From NCBI GenBank assembly GCA_024305745.1, contig JAHRBS010000011.1, positions 186,001-250,000 of the forward strand: 64,000 nt of DNA, written 5' to 3'. This DNA comes from Polyporus tsugae. Lineage: Eukaryota > Basidiomycota > Agaricomycetes > Polyporales > Polyporaceae. The notes below the pieces were generated by a model. The model was not told the origin of the DNA. It did no database searches and saw nothing but the letters and a program-made list of their open reading frames with translations. The translations under genes were made by a program, and so were the position numbers. This document shows positions 54,640 through 64,000 of this stretch, in pieces (position 1 is the stretch's first letter; the number at the start of each line of letters is the position of its first letter).

Positions 54640-55200
54640 CTCTCCGCCCGCTGGATGTCAACCCCGCCCTCAGAGCCACGAAGACGTGAGGGCAAACCAA
54701 GACATGATGACCCAGGCGAATGGACGTAGAGGCTGGCAAGCGCGTCGGAAAAGAAAATGTGTGTATCTACTATTCGCGCACATTGCTATGCGATGCGGGC
54801 GGCGAGCTCAAGCTCTTGGGCCGGCATCCAGCTCGCGCACAGCTGGCTTGTAGATCCCTCGGTCCAGAGTACGCCGTCGTCGCGCGCATGCAGGACTACG
54901 ACGCCGCCTCTGCCAGGAACCTCCTCGTCGAGTCCGACTACCTCACCAAGGGCTACCGTCGAGCCCGCGCGCATACATCTGAGTCCAAAGCAGGAGGAGG
55001 AGGTCGAGGTCAGTGCTGTCTTGACCTATGACCTCACACCTATGACTCACTCGAACCCCGCAGCCCTCGTCGTGTGGACGTCGTTCATCGAGTCCATGTC
55101 TTCGCCGCTGACGTACTACGGCCTCTTCGAGCTCCCCTCCTTTCTGCCGTCCGGCGCGCTCGTCGCACTCTTCCACAACCGGGGGCCAACGACGCGGGAA
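54640..55200 (+). pseudogene. MINDY-type deubiquitinase remnant
   Basis: Plus-strand motifs match the MINDY deubiquitinase domain in order: LDVNPA (54650), GGELKLLG (54802), HSWLVDPSVQS (54840), PEYAVVARMQDYDA and VESDYLTKGY (54865-54955). A 60-70-bp intron-like gap comes next, then SPLTYYGLFELPSFLPSGALVALFHN (55105-55180), the hallmark end of the domain. The pieces switch frame at about 54840 and 54860, and the catalytic Cys region is not seen, so it is dead. MINDY enzymes trim Lys48-linked ubiquitin chains. Confidence 0.75.
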
Positions 55201-55944
55201 CTACGCTGAACGTATAGCGGCGGGCGGGCTTGCGGCGCTCAAGCGGGAGGCTGTGGGGAGGCTGCGGAGAGGGGGCTGGTGGCCCACGATCGTGCAAAGT
55301 CCGTGCCTCTCTAGTGCTGCCAGGGGTACGGGCTGATGAATGATGGATGTTGGGATCGCAGTGAGGACTCGGAGGACCTCACACGAAGGACCTCTACACA
55401 GAGTGGGAGCAAGAGCGCGGATAAGGAGCGTCAGCAGCAGGAGTACGAAGGTGCAACAGCGGCACCACGGCCCAAGAAGGATTGCGTCGTGCGACTGTCG
55501 AACCTCCGCATTACAGTAAGCAGGAAGCCGGCCCCACCTTGCGCCACGGAGACCACTACCTCCGAACCCGAGAAGAAGAAGAGAGAGACTTCGACGAGGG
55601 GAAGGTCGACTTCGAGTCGATCTGAGTGTTGCTCCGCGTATGTGAGTTTCCTTCTTTCCCTCCTCGTACTGATATAACTTACGAATCATCGATCATCCGT
55701 GGCTTTCGCAGGACAACCCGGTCTTCTCATACAGCCGTCCCTATCTGTTACTAGAGTGATCCACCGCCGTCATGGGGATGTCCTACGGCTATTTAACCCG
55801 GTGTGGCCTCCGGCGACTCATAAGAAAGCGACAGAACCCGGCAACCAAAGCGCAGACGCATTCTCATCCCATCGCATCTCACTCGTTGCCAGCAAGCGCG
55901 GCAGCAGCAGTAGCAATCGTCTCGGCTGACCGCACCCCCTTCCT
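55201..55944. other. No gene recognised
   Basis: May contain the decayed C-terminal part of the MINDY gene (Glu/Arg/Gln-rich frame near 55430-55500). Nothing else is assignable. Confidence 0.35.
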
Positions 55945-56260
55945 ACTTTTTGTATAGAGCTCGAAGGAACCCGGCAGCCCGTCGCAACATCTCTAGTGCG
56001 TCTTCCTTCCACATGCAGTCCCCAATTCCAATTTCATGTAGCCACTGAGGGACCTCGTTTTTGAAGCCATAAACAGATATCCCGCCCTCGCGATGCTGTA
56101 GGTGCGGATCAAGCAGTTAAGCTCGCCCCTCGTGTAAAACAGGTGGACGAGAGCATCCTTGGCTCCCTCCTGCAACGCCTGCACCACCTCTTCAAGGAAG
56201 AGTTGATCTGGGTGGCGATCGTGCGGATCTAGAAGAACAGTGACACCATTTGGCAGAATG
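55945..56260 (-). pseudogene. Histone-fold-like fragment related to 17.2-18.3 kb
   Basis: Minus-strand pieces: DQLFLEEVVQALQEGAKDAL and VHLFYTRGELNCLIRTYSIA (56210-56090), then a frame change to VYGFKNEVPQWLHEIGIGD and WKEDALEMLRRAAGFLRAL. The last part matches the DNA and protein at 18120-18250 (NEDALEILRQAA; shared block ATCTCTAGTGCGTCTTC). EEVVQALQEGAKDALVHLF recalls the alpha-2 helix of histone H3 (ALQEA...LVGLFED), but the resemblance is modest. It appears to be a broken paralogue of the gene interrupted by the copia element. Confidence 0.45.
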
Positions 56261-56654
56261 ACACCATGCTGATAGTAGGTGCGTGCCTACTATCTCCCTG
56301 CTCCACACGTCGCCGTAGGCTTCCGGCTGATCTACGTCTCATGACGCCTCGCCAGGACTTGGGTCACGATCATCAATACATTTTGCACCCGCAACATCGG
56401 TGGTCTGCTTCTCAGGGTGACGTTGCGCGCTCACCCCGCCTCATCGACTGTGTTCTCAGGCATCCTGCCACCAACAATTCCAGCAGTCCAATGATTTCTC
56501 CCAGCAGTCGATGATCTTGCTGCCGCTTTCAATGTTCTATGGCATTGCCCTTGTTGTGACTTTCATGCTAGAGTATCATGTGGGACCATTGTAGGAGCCA
56601 TGGGTAAAGATACATAGTGTGGGTTGAAGTAGTTGATGTAGTTGGTACTATAGA
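56261..56654. other. No gene recognised; transition to AT-rich block
   Basis: Composition falls from GC-rich to AT-rich around 56560. No coding frame seen. Confidence 0.4.
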
Positions 56655-56774
56655 ACTGTTTAATCATTAATGGCTGTTGTTTAAAGCCAAATGACCATTG
56701 TGTATTGTTTAATCAATGATGACTATTGTTCAAAGCAAAATGACCATTGTGTGTTGTTTAATCATTGATGGCTG
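56655..56774 (+). repeat. 49-bp tandem repeat, first block
   Basis: Two full and one partial unit of TTGTTTAATCATTGATGACT/ATTGTTCAAAGCAAAATGAC/CATTGTGTG. The third unit is cut at 56774 by the nested inverted-repeat element, and the array resumes at 58012. Confidence 0.75.
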
Positions 56775-58011
56775 TATATTATGCCATGTAGACTGCACTT
56801 TTAATCAGTTTTACCCCCACGCAGGAATTAATAGTCCCACGGGGACATATTATTCCCCACACGGAGGGTACTTAGTAGTTTATCCCACGAGATGACAACT
56901 TAATGCATTCACAACACTGATGTTCATAACCCCACAGCGAGTCAAACGATCTACTACCCCATAGGTAGTATTCATAGTCAATGTTTAAAGTAACGTAAAC
57001 TGCAGTAAACATCTGCAACCAGAGAAACCGCCCTGCGCTGCCCGGGAAAAGCTGCAAAGTGATGGGCGGGCCACTGTAGAGCGAGACTAGGAACATGACT
57101 GGGCTGTGAGATACGACGGGGAGGCCGGGTCAGGTGCCGGGAGGACCATGACAAGACCCGAAGAAGGGAGGAAAAGGACGACACGATGATGGTGATATGT
57201 AGGGGAGGGGGAGCTCTCCAATTTTGATGCTCAGGCCATCAGCAAAAGTGCGAAAATATCTTCCGGGCATGCAGGTATTGCCTGAAGTATGAATTGATGT
57301 GTGGGAATGTGATGGATTGCACTGCCATGCAATACATGCAATCCTTGCAATCCTTGCAATCCTCGCAAGATATTGGGGGGATTGCATGGTATTTTTTGGT
57401 ATGGCATAGTGCTCTTCAGGTTTGCACACCAATACAACAAACCTCAGGTAATGCATTGGTCTCCTCAGCTTTGCCTTACTATGCAATCTGGCGGGATACT
57501 TTTGCACTTTTGCTGATTGGCAACCTGACACCGAGGAAGCACTTACCTTGCTCGGCCTAGTGTGAGCTCTTCACTGTTCCCTGCGCCGGTCCCAGGCAAC
57601 AGTTGCTCTCCCATCTGGTCCTGGTTCTTGTGAGGCGTTGCCAGCAGGTCGTTGGAGTTATGGCCCGGGTGGTCGCCTGAGAATAGCCGTACAGGGCTAC
57701 GTAACGTCAATACTTTGTACACAGAAAGGAACAGAGAATAAAGTGGAGTGCTCAAGGAGAACATTGACTAGTGAAGCTGGCCACTGGCGGTGACGGTCGA
57801 AGGAAGCAGGACGACGATGTCGCGCTGTACAAGGTCAGAGGCGCCGATGAGGCTGGAGGCTGCGAGCGCTCCTTGAGCACTGGAACTTGCCGGAACGTTG
57901 GGGGGCCGTAGGCATCCAAGGTACATCTGTGGGATTAATTGCAGCAAGAAGAATTCCCCAGCCATGGGGGAATAATATCGATTAAAAGTGCAGTCTACAC
58001 GGCATAGTATA
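56775..58011. mobile_element. Nested 1.24-kb inverted-repeat element (non-autonomous)
   Basis: A 32-bp terminal inverted repeat: 56775-56806 begins TATATTATGCCATGTAGACT and 57980-58011 is its reverse complement with two mismatches. It interrupts the 49-bp repeat array. The tips read TA-TATTATGCC and TA-TACTATGCC, so a TA target duplication is possible, as in Tc1/mariner elements. The interior has no convincing coding frame. It contains a TGCAATCCT triplet repeat near 57340-57365. Class assignment is tentative. Confidence 0.55.
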
Positions 58012-58600
58012 TTATTTAATCATTGATGACTATTGTTCAAAGCAAAATGACCATTGTGTGTTGTTTAATCATTGATGGCTATTGTTTAAAGCAAAATGAC
58101 CATTGGATATTGTTTAATCATTGATCACTGTCATGACAAATACCACAGGCTGGAATATGGTTGTAAAAGAACTGGGAATGTCTCCTGTCACAATCATATT
58201 CCAGACCTAAATTTTGCATAAGTGCCACATAGATGGATATAACAAAGGCTACTTACTCAACTGCTTTTATTATTGAGCACCTTCCAAAAACTCCAGTACA
58301 GAATATGCTTGCGACAGGAGACCAGTCTCAGTTCATTTCACAATGCTATTCCAGCTAGCAGTGTCTGCCATTGCCTGTCATAACAGCCATCAATGATTAA
58401 ACAGCACACAATGGTCATTTTGCTTTGAACAATAGCCATCATTGATTAAACAATACACAATGGTCATTTTGCTTTGAACAATAGTCATGATTAAACAATA
58501 CGCAGTCATCAATGATTAAACAATACACAGTCATCAATGATTAAACAATACACAGTCATCAATGATTAAACAATATGCAATGGTCTATACTACCAACAAT
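58012..58600. repeat. Fold-back structure built from 49-bp and 25-bp repeats
   Basis: The left arm (58012-58190) carries 49-bp units in plus orientation and then GGCTGGAATATGG...TCTCCTGTCAC. The right arm (58310-58600) carries the reverse complement of both (GCGACAGGAGACC...CTATTCCAGCTAGC, then CAATGGTCATTTTGCTTTGAA units), ending in three 25-bp units ACAGTCATCAATGATTAAAC-AATAC. The centre is about 120 bp. This resembles fold-back elements with internally repetitive arms. No coding frame. Confidence 0.65.
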
Positions 58601-60240
58601 ACTTGAACAACAGCTATAAATAATTAAACACATTATTCATAGAACAGCATGTAGATGCAGCCTTGTATGTCAGTCCCAATACTGAACTCATTGTGGAACT
58701 GCTGTGTCAAAATTACCTAAAATCAGGCACTGAGTCACAAGAAACCTTATACTGTACTGATCACTCCAGGTCGGTAGAGGGATCAGTCTGTGACAGGGCA
58801 TATACGATCCAGTGACTTGGCAGACAGATCCTCTGCCTGTGACTTGCTTGCTGCAGGTGGCAAAAAATTGCCTAATTTAGCCATCTACTATCCGCAAAAG
58901 GCATCAATGGGACACGATGTTACATTGTGAATAAATCATGACCTTTGGCCATTTGAGACAAAGGCGTTGGGTGGTGTCTCTTGTCTGCGACATGCCAGTT
59001 ACATGCAACAACGATGGGACACAGTGTCTCACAGGTCGATGCCCCTGGTGCCTAGAGTGATCTATACAGTAATATGATCTATATAGGATTCTTAACAATA
59101 AAGTCTACTACTAAACTACTAATCTTATGAGGATGATATTAATATAAAGTCTTCTACTAAATCATCTATCTTATGGAGATATTATTAGTATCAAGTTCTT
59201 TGTTGTGTCTATGATCTTATTGAGATCTTATAAATATAAAGTACTATGCTGGACCACAAATTATATAGGGCTATTATTAGGATAAAGTCTTTTGCTAGAC
59301 CACAAACCTCATGGGGCCATTATTAGTATACAGTTCTTTGCAACATCACAAATTTTACAGGATTACAATCAGCATAAAGTCTCTTGGGATATTATCAGTA
59401 TTAAGTGCTTTGTAGTAATTGTAACCCTATAAAAATATCATTGGAACTAATATTCTCTGTAGTACCACTGATCTTATAAGACTAGTAGAATATAAAGTCC
59501 TTTGTTGAGCCACAGTATAGTGAACCACTTTTGGCAGCAGAGATTATTATAATTATAGATTAAGCTGTACTTTACACACTGATTATTCTACCTAGTATTC
59601 TGGTTTGTTGAGTACAATATGGAGATATAAAGACTGCTGTTTTTGTTGTACTATATCAACCTCTATTTTAAGATTACATATAATGCTATGCTTATTATGT
59701 CTGTGATCTTATTCAATGTGTTGGTGTTCCAGCTATTGACTATATGAGCATTGATACTTCTAGAGCATGATTTATGATCATGTGCTTATGAGGTGTGATT
59801 TTATTGAAGACTTGTAGAGAGATCTTTATATCAATATAACAGATATTATTGAATTTATATAGTGAAATGGTTGTGTGATCTTAGAGGAAGACTATGTGTC
59901 ATCAAATCTAGGACCAAACAGGCTTTCAGAACAAGGCCTCAAGTAGGACCCTATTTGAATCCTGTCACAATTATCTCCACCACAGTATCCAGATCTATTG
60001 GTGATCAATCTATATAAGCCACTATCTTGAATAAGTCCTTGGAACAATCAGGCATTACTCCAAGATCCTTTTGAGATCATTGCCTAGTAATACCAGAGAT
60101 CAGACAAGGGGCTTTGTTGAAATTGTCACACCAATAAATCAGAGCACCAAAGGTGAACTTATCTCGAAAAATCTCTCCAATCAATGCGGAGACACTATTC
60201 GAGTCGGATTTTGTCAAATCTCACAATAATCTCCTCATAA
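58601..60240. other. AT-rich, gene-free block
   Basis: Markedly AT-rich compared with the rest of the window. No open frame of note, no splice chain. It holds a degenerate minisatellite at 59099-59520. It may be an old, mutated repeat or sequence of different origin. Confidence 0.6.
59099..59520 (+). repeat. Degenerate minisatellite, unit about 46 bp, about 9 copies
   Basis: Successive units start with ATAAAGTC(T/C)(T/A)(T/C)TGCT, pass through CCACAAA or ATCTTATGG, and end GATATTATTAGTA. Starts can be seen near 59099, 59146, 59192, 59238, 59284, 59330, 59376, 59400 and 59495. Strong divergence between units suggests age. Confidence 0.6.
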
Positions 60241-60837
60241 GATCTGGGATATTAGGCATATTTGCCCACAGTGAGTATTGCGACCCTTCGATATGAAACA
60301 CCCCTCGGCGTGGCTTAGCGATAATGAGCTCACATGTCCAACTAGCCGTCCTTCCTGCTCACATGAGCAGCTGCGCACATTCAAACAAGCGATCATGTGC
60401 GGCACAATCTCTGGTCAATGAACCACAAGAATCAGCGAACCAGAAGAACCCAGCCCTCCATGAGCACATGGCAACGTGTCCCCATAGCGAGCTTCGATGC
60501 TGGGAAGGTGAAGAAGGGCTAGGGGAGCTCGGAGTTCAGGTTACCAGAATAGTCAACTCACGATCATACTAGAGAGTTGCCACGTGCGCGCAGCACTAAC
60601 CGCTTGCACAAAGAATCCGGGCCACAGACAACCCGAGATACAGAGAGGGCCGAAGGAAGCTGGCCTACAGGCTACCGTCCGACAAAACGATACCTGCAGG
60701 TGAAGGCAGTCAATGGAAAAGGATGACCGTCGGTGAATCAGAAGCCACACCAGAAGCACGGGCCTCCCACAATGAAGGCCTTCGAACCCTCCAGGGGTCG
60801 TACAACCGCACCATTTCTGGCTCCAGCTGTTACGATA
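60241..60837. other. No gene recognised
   Basis: Return to GC-rich sequence; short frames only. Ends at the outer edge of the right Ty3-like copy. Confidence 0.4.
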
Positions 60838-61022
60838 CGATTCTTACGATTAGTAATACCACCTGTAACGACATGTACGACCTGCCCTGAAGCACCTGGT
60901 CCGTGCACAGGTTCCAGTACAATATATAAACCCCTCGGTAGCTGCGGGAATTCCCCAGCTTCGAGTTGGTCTTTAGTCCCCCAGTCCTTCGCTTATTGCT
61001 AGCGTGAGGTCTGACCTTATCA
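60838..61022 (+). repeat. Proposed 5' LTR of the right Ty3-like copy
   Basis: TG...CA-bounded segment of about 185 bp aligned with 1730-1914. The inner edge is uncertain, since the second LTR is outside the window. Confidence 0.45.
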
Positions 61023-61067
61023 TAACTCGAAGCTACCCTTTCATCGACCTACGGCGCACCGTCTTCG

Positions 61068-61637
61068 TTGCCAACCGTGGCGTCCTCATCATCCTCCACT
61101 TCTCTCCCCATCCTGAACCCTCCGCTCGTCGTGCGTCTCGCCGACGGCACCACCCACCACCTCGTCCCTATATACACCCTCACCAACTCGTCGCCGCCGT
61201 CTCCGTCGTCGACACCACCCATCCCAATTCCGCCCCCGCACCCTCGTCACCGATCCCCAAGTCCCCTTATCAACTCAGACTCCGATTCCGACTCCGCCAC
61301 CGCCGTAGATTCTGACTCCGACTCAGACGCCGGCGTCCCCGTTCACATCGCCGTATCCCGACACGTCAATCCCGCGCACGCCACCTTCATCCAAACAAGG
61401 GTCAACACCCCGCTGTTCCAAGGAACAGAAGTTACGGCGTACGTCCCACGCTCCCTTTACTCCGTCCTTCCCGGACACGTCATCTTCCGCTTCCCCGCCA
61501 CCCCAACAACTGCCAGCTACTCTCTCTACGGTATCATCGCATCCACACAACCCACCTATTGGGTATTTCACATTTCCCTTATACCTTACGTTATCGACCA
61601 GACCGCTATCCTACATGTGTCCATCCCAACCGAGTAG
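61068..61637 (+). CDS. Extra 189-aa frame upstream of gag (right copy)
   Basis: Same protein as at 1105-1674, starting MPTVASSSSSTS. It has a Ser/Asp repeat tract in the middle and a C-terminal region rich in beta-type residues (TEVTAYVPRSLYSVLPGHVI). An overlapping second frame from 61004 encodes an Arg/Pro-rich peptide and is probably a shadow. Function unknown; it ends 126 bases before gag. Confidence 0.5.
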   Translation: MPTVASSSSSTSLPILNPPLVVRLADGTTHHLVPIYTLTNSSPPSPSSTPPIPIPPPHPRHRSPSPLINSDSDSDSATAVDSDSDSDAGVPVHIAVSRHVNPAHATFIQTRVNTPLFQGTEVTAYVPRSLYSVLPGHVIFRFPATPTTASYSLYGIIASTQPTYWVFHISLIPYVIDQTAILHVSIPTE

Positions 61638-61763
61638 TCAGTGACCACGTGTCACAACTCGGCGCAGGAGACCCCGGTTAGCCATACCGCAGTAAAACTG
61701 CTACTATAATCTATACCTTGTCACGAACCGTACACTTACCCACACCTTCTCTGTATCTAGTGA

Positions 61764-63464
61764 ATGGACCCTTGGGATCTGCTGCTTGAATCGTACCCAA
61801 CTCCGTCTCCATCCCCTCCACTGGTCCTCCGCGCTATAAACGCACGGGAAGATAGGGCAACATGGCTTGCGCAGGACAGCGGCACTGTCAATTCCAGAAA
61901 TCAGACGACGTCCGAGTTGACGCACACATCCTCAACGACAATCTCCACCAGTGCCACCAACAACCGTGTCCCAACTGGTACAACAGCCAGAACCCCATCG
62001 ATTTCCGAACCCCGCAGTATATCCCCATCCCGCGCGAACCGCCACCGGAACCAACAGCTCTGGTACCTGGAACAACTCACACAAGAACTCGTGCGCATCA
62101 GCCGACCCCTGAGCCCGTTGTACGTGCCGGAAGTCTGTACCCACGCACCCGCCCAGAACGCCAGCGAGAACCTACCCCGCCTGTCGCACACATCCCCATC
62201 CCCGTCCAAGTCGCGGGATCCACGGAAGCGTCCCCGGTCGCCGGAAGTAGCCGATTCGAATACCGAGAACTCCCGGAAGAACCCTCGCCTCCAACAGACT
62301 CAGACGACGATCAGGAACCTTCCAGACGTCATAGATCTGACTCAGACGGATTCGTCCGTGCCCTCGAGAACCTCGGTCTCCGCGCTTCCCCCACGACCAC
62401 AGGATCCTTACCCGCTTCCCAAAACCCCATCCAACCTCCCATCCAAACCGCCGGCATCAGCCAACCACCCCACGCTCATCGAGCAATGGTGCAAACATTT
62501 TCATTCGACGCGGCAACGCAAGCGTGGATCTCGGGGGAGATCGCAAACTTCATCGCGGCAACCCAACCCCAACGTGGAGGCAGGAACCACGCCCCGCCTA
62601 GACTCGCCCAGCCCGAGTACTTCGACGGCCTCAGCCCAGACTTCGATCTTCGAACAGTGGAAGTCTGACGTCCAGGTCTACGTGGCCGGCCTGGACAAAG
62701 ATCCAGCAATATCTGCCGTCTTAGGGTTGATTCGTGGTACAACTGTGAACAGATGGAAGCGTAATCTTGTACAGGACAAGTTTGTGGCAAACGGGAATAG
62801 ATGGAACTACCCGGACGTAGCAGCGTTCTGGGCCGAGTTGACAGCGAAGTTTAGACCAATAAACTACGTTAACGACGCAATCATCGCACTCAATCAGATT
62901 CACATGGGCAATCGCCGGGCCGAAGACTTCTTTGACAAATGGGAAGATCTGACAGCCCGTGCTACGGAAAACAAAGACACGGCTAACAACATTTATCGGC
63001 TCAAAAACGCGCTACCATCCAGCTACCTAGTTGCGATCAGCACAATGCCGGTAAAACCTGTCACCTATGCCCAGTGGAAATCTACGATCATCGCCATGGA
63101 CAACGATCGCATCATCTTCAACCGCCAGATCCGTGATTTCACACGTCGACCACCCCCGCAACAACCACCCCCACGTGCTCCACCTCAGTACCCACCACCG
63201 AATGCTCCCCCGTGCTATGGTAACCCTCCCCCACGATACCCAGGAAACGCCCCACGGTATCCGTCACGATACCCAGAATATTCCCCAGCGTTCCCTCCGT
63301 CACAATATCCGCCATATGCCCCAGCGTCACAATATCCACCGCCCCGGCCATACTACCCACAACGTCCCCAGGTACCCACGATGCCGGGAGACAGACGCAC
63401 AGGCACAGGGGTCACGTATGGAGGAGCCGGACAGCCGATGGACATTGATCGGCTCAGGGCCTGA
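61764..63464 (+). CDS. Gag polyprotein (566 codons), right copy
   Basis: Starts MDPWDLLLESYPT. Residues about 1-293 are disordered and overlap another long frame (61862-62668). From about 297 the capsid domain is clear: QWKSDVQVYVAGLDKDP, FWAELTAKFRP, FFDKWEDLTARA and LPSSYLVAISTMP, i.e. a Retrotrans_gag-type domain. Residues about 465-550 are a Pro/Tyr-rich repeat (PRYPxxxPRYPSRYP). A 7-base duplication (TTCGATC/TTCGA) near 62655 switches the capsid into this frame relative to the left copy. The frame ends at a TGA at 63462, directly followed in frame by a Cys-rich segment. Confidence 0.8.
   Translation: MDPWDLLLESYPTPSPSPPLVLRAINAREDRATWLAQDSGTVNSRNQTTSELTHTSSTTISTSATNNRVPTGTTARTPSISEPRSISPSRANRHRNQQLWYLEQLTQELVRISRPLSPLYVPEVCTHAPAQNASENLPRLSHTSPSPSKSRDPRKRPRSPEVADSNTENSRKNPRLQQTQTTIRNLPDVIDLTQTDSSVPSRTSVSALPPRPQDPYPLPKTPSNLPSKPPASANHPTLIEQWCKHFHSTRQRKRGSRGRSQTSSRQPNPNVEAGTTPRLDSPSPSTSTASAQTSIFEQWKSDVQVYVAGLDKDPAISAVLGLIRGTTVNRWKRNLVQDKFVANGNRWNYPDVAAFWAELTAKFRPINYVNDAIIALNQIHMGNRRAEDFFDKWEDLTARATENKDTANNIYRLKNALPSSYLVAISTMPVKPVTYAQWKSTIIAMDNDRIIFNRQIRDFTRRPPPQQPPPRAPPQYPPPNAPPCYGNPPPRYPGNAPRYPSRYPEYSPAFPPSQYPPYAPASQYPPPRPYYPQRPQVPTMPGDRRTGTGVTYGGAGQPMDIDRLRA
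61862..62668 (+). CDS. Alternative gag N-terminal frame, right copy
   Basis: A 268-codon frame overlapping gag in a second register. It includes acidic and Pro-rich parts (EEPSPPTDSDDDQEPS), a helical stretch (GFVRALENLGLR) and AATQAWISGEIANFIAAT, then APPRLAQPEYFDG, which is the kind of sequence that leads into fungal Ty3 capsids. In the left copy this frame runs straight into the capsid. Here the 7-base duplication terminates it. It may therefore be the original gag N terminus. Confidence 0.45.
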   Translation: MACAGQRHCQFQKSDDVRVDAHILNDNLHQCHQQPCPNWYNSQNPIDFRTPQYIPIPREPPPEPTALVPGTTHTRTRAHQPTPEPVVRAGSLYPRTRPERQREPTPPVAHIPIPVQVAGSTEASPVAGSSRFEYRELPEEPSPPTDSDDDQEPSRRHRSDSDGFVRALENLGLRASPTTTGSLPASQNPIQPPIQTAGISQPPHAHRAMVQTFSFDAATQAWISGEIANFIAATQPQRGGRNHAPPRLAQPEYFDGLSPDFDLRTVEV

Positions 63465-63788
63465 CCATGCCGAAAGTGCGGCGCAAAGCAAACCGAGAAG
63501 GGCTCATGTGGAGACATGTGGCATATCCCCAACCGGACCGGCGCAGCTGCGGTACAGAAGCGCCGATGGGAAGAACGCGACAGTCGCGAGGAATTCCTTG
63601 AAGAGGTCAGACGTTTCCATCAGGAAGACCTCGAGGACTTCCTTGCACAGATTGCCGGGGTAACGGTCCCTACCTATCACGAGGACCCAGAGCCACAGCA
63701 CGCACTGGAGGAATACACAGATGGATACAATGAGATACAGCAACAGATGGATGAGTACAAGCAGCATTTTCCCTACGGTCCCACGTAA
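63465..63788 (+). CDS. Cys-rich gag tail after an in-frame TGA
   Basis: In the same frame as gag, directly after its TGA, 107 codons read PCRKCGAKQTEKGSCGDMWH (a CxxC...C...H zinc-knuckle-like segment) and then a Glu/Arg-rich helix to a TAA at 63788. The normal product was probably one gag protein, with a CGA-to-TGA change or stop readthrough between the parts. Confidence 0.5.
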   Translation, partial: PCRKCGAKQTEKGSCGDMWHIPNRTGAAAVQKRRWEERDSREEFLEEVRRFHQEDLEDFLAQIAGVTVPTYHEDPEPQHALEEYTDGYNEIQQQMDEYKQHFPYGPT

Positions 63789-64000
63789 GTGCACATACGC
63801 GGCGACCGTCACTTTACAATAGTTTTCAGAATCGGTTTTCTGTTTTGGACTCTGATGTACCCGTTCCGGGTTGTATGATACCTATGCCTACTTATTCACC
63901 GGACAACTCCACCATTCCCCACCCTTCCGAGTAATGTCCTACGGTCCGACGTACTTCAAAGTCACACGCGGTACCGGAAGCAAACAACTAGACATACCGG

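Larger units (their letters stand above)
60838..64000 (+). mobile_element. Ty3/gypsy-like retrotransposon, 5' part (right copy)
   Basis: Begins TGTTACGATACGA at 60838 and runs off the right edge. Order: LTR-like segment with TATATAAAC, 189-aa frame, gag, zinc-knuckle region. It mirrors the left copy at 1-1914, so the two copies form an inverted pair about 59 kb apart. No polymerase is reached before the window ends. Confidence 0.85.

Overview
The window looks like nuclear DNA of an agaricomycete (mushroom-forming basidiomycete). The evidence is dense short introns (about 50-90 bp, GT-AG with CTAAC/CTCAC-like branch sites), FunK1-type kinases, a Tnp2-type transposase with basidiomycete-style N-terminal cysteines, and Ty1/copia and Ty3/gypsy retroelements. 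It is an accessory, transposon-rich region. Several household genes survive only as decayed fragments: a PP4 regulatory subunit 3 (Psy2/SMEK), a Rix7/NVL-like AAA ATPase, a short-chain dehydrogenase and a MINDY deubiquitinase. I saw no rRNA, tRNA or CRISPR.

Layout. 1-1914 (minus) and 60838-64000 (plus) are two inward-starting, outward-running copies of one Ty3-like retrotransposon. 2-10 kb is mostly decayed host sequence. 10795-17165 is a full-length Ty1/copia element (328-bp LTRs, 5-bp target duplication GGCGG) sitting inside a host gene whose reading frame continues on both sides. 19672-45059 is the centrepiece. 45-56.5 kb is host sequence with two apparently intact small genes (a RING protein and an unknown) among pseudogenes. 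56.6-60.2 kb is an AT-rich block of repeats, a fold-back structure and a nested inverted-repeat element.

The centrepiece is a 25,388-bp DNA transposon. It has 1,424-bp terminal inverted repeats starting CACGCGAGG, flanked by a 3-bp duplication TCG, and an intact 1,222-aa CACTA-type (Tnp2) transposase gene with a GC-AG intron. It carries about seven further genes: an 892-aa unknown, two full FunK1-like kinases and a truncated third, an 885-aa coiled-coil protein with a duplicated exon, a 176-aa and a 243-aa unknown, and a WD40 protein with a membrane segment. Its repeats contain ten 13-mer sites, mostly palindrome-like, at exact 36-bp spacing apart from one 12-bp step. Its intergenic regions carry eight copies of a GAGTnATnACTC dyad. 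I read it as a giant, probably recently active, cargo-bearing CACTA-like element. The kinases appear to have multiplied as cassettes inside it. Gene models were assembled by hand from splice signals and frame continuity, so exon edges are proposals.
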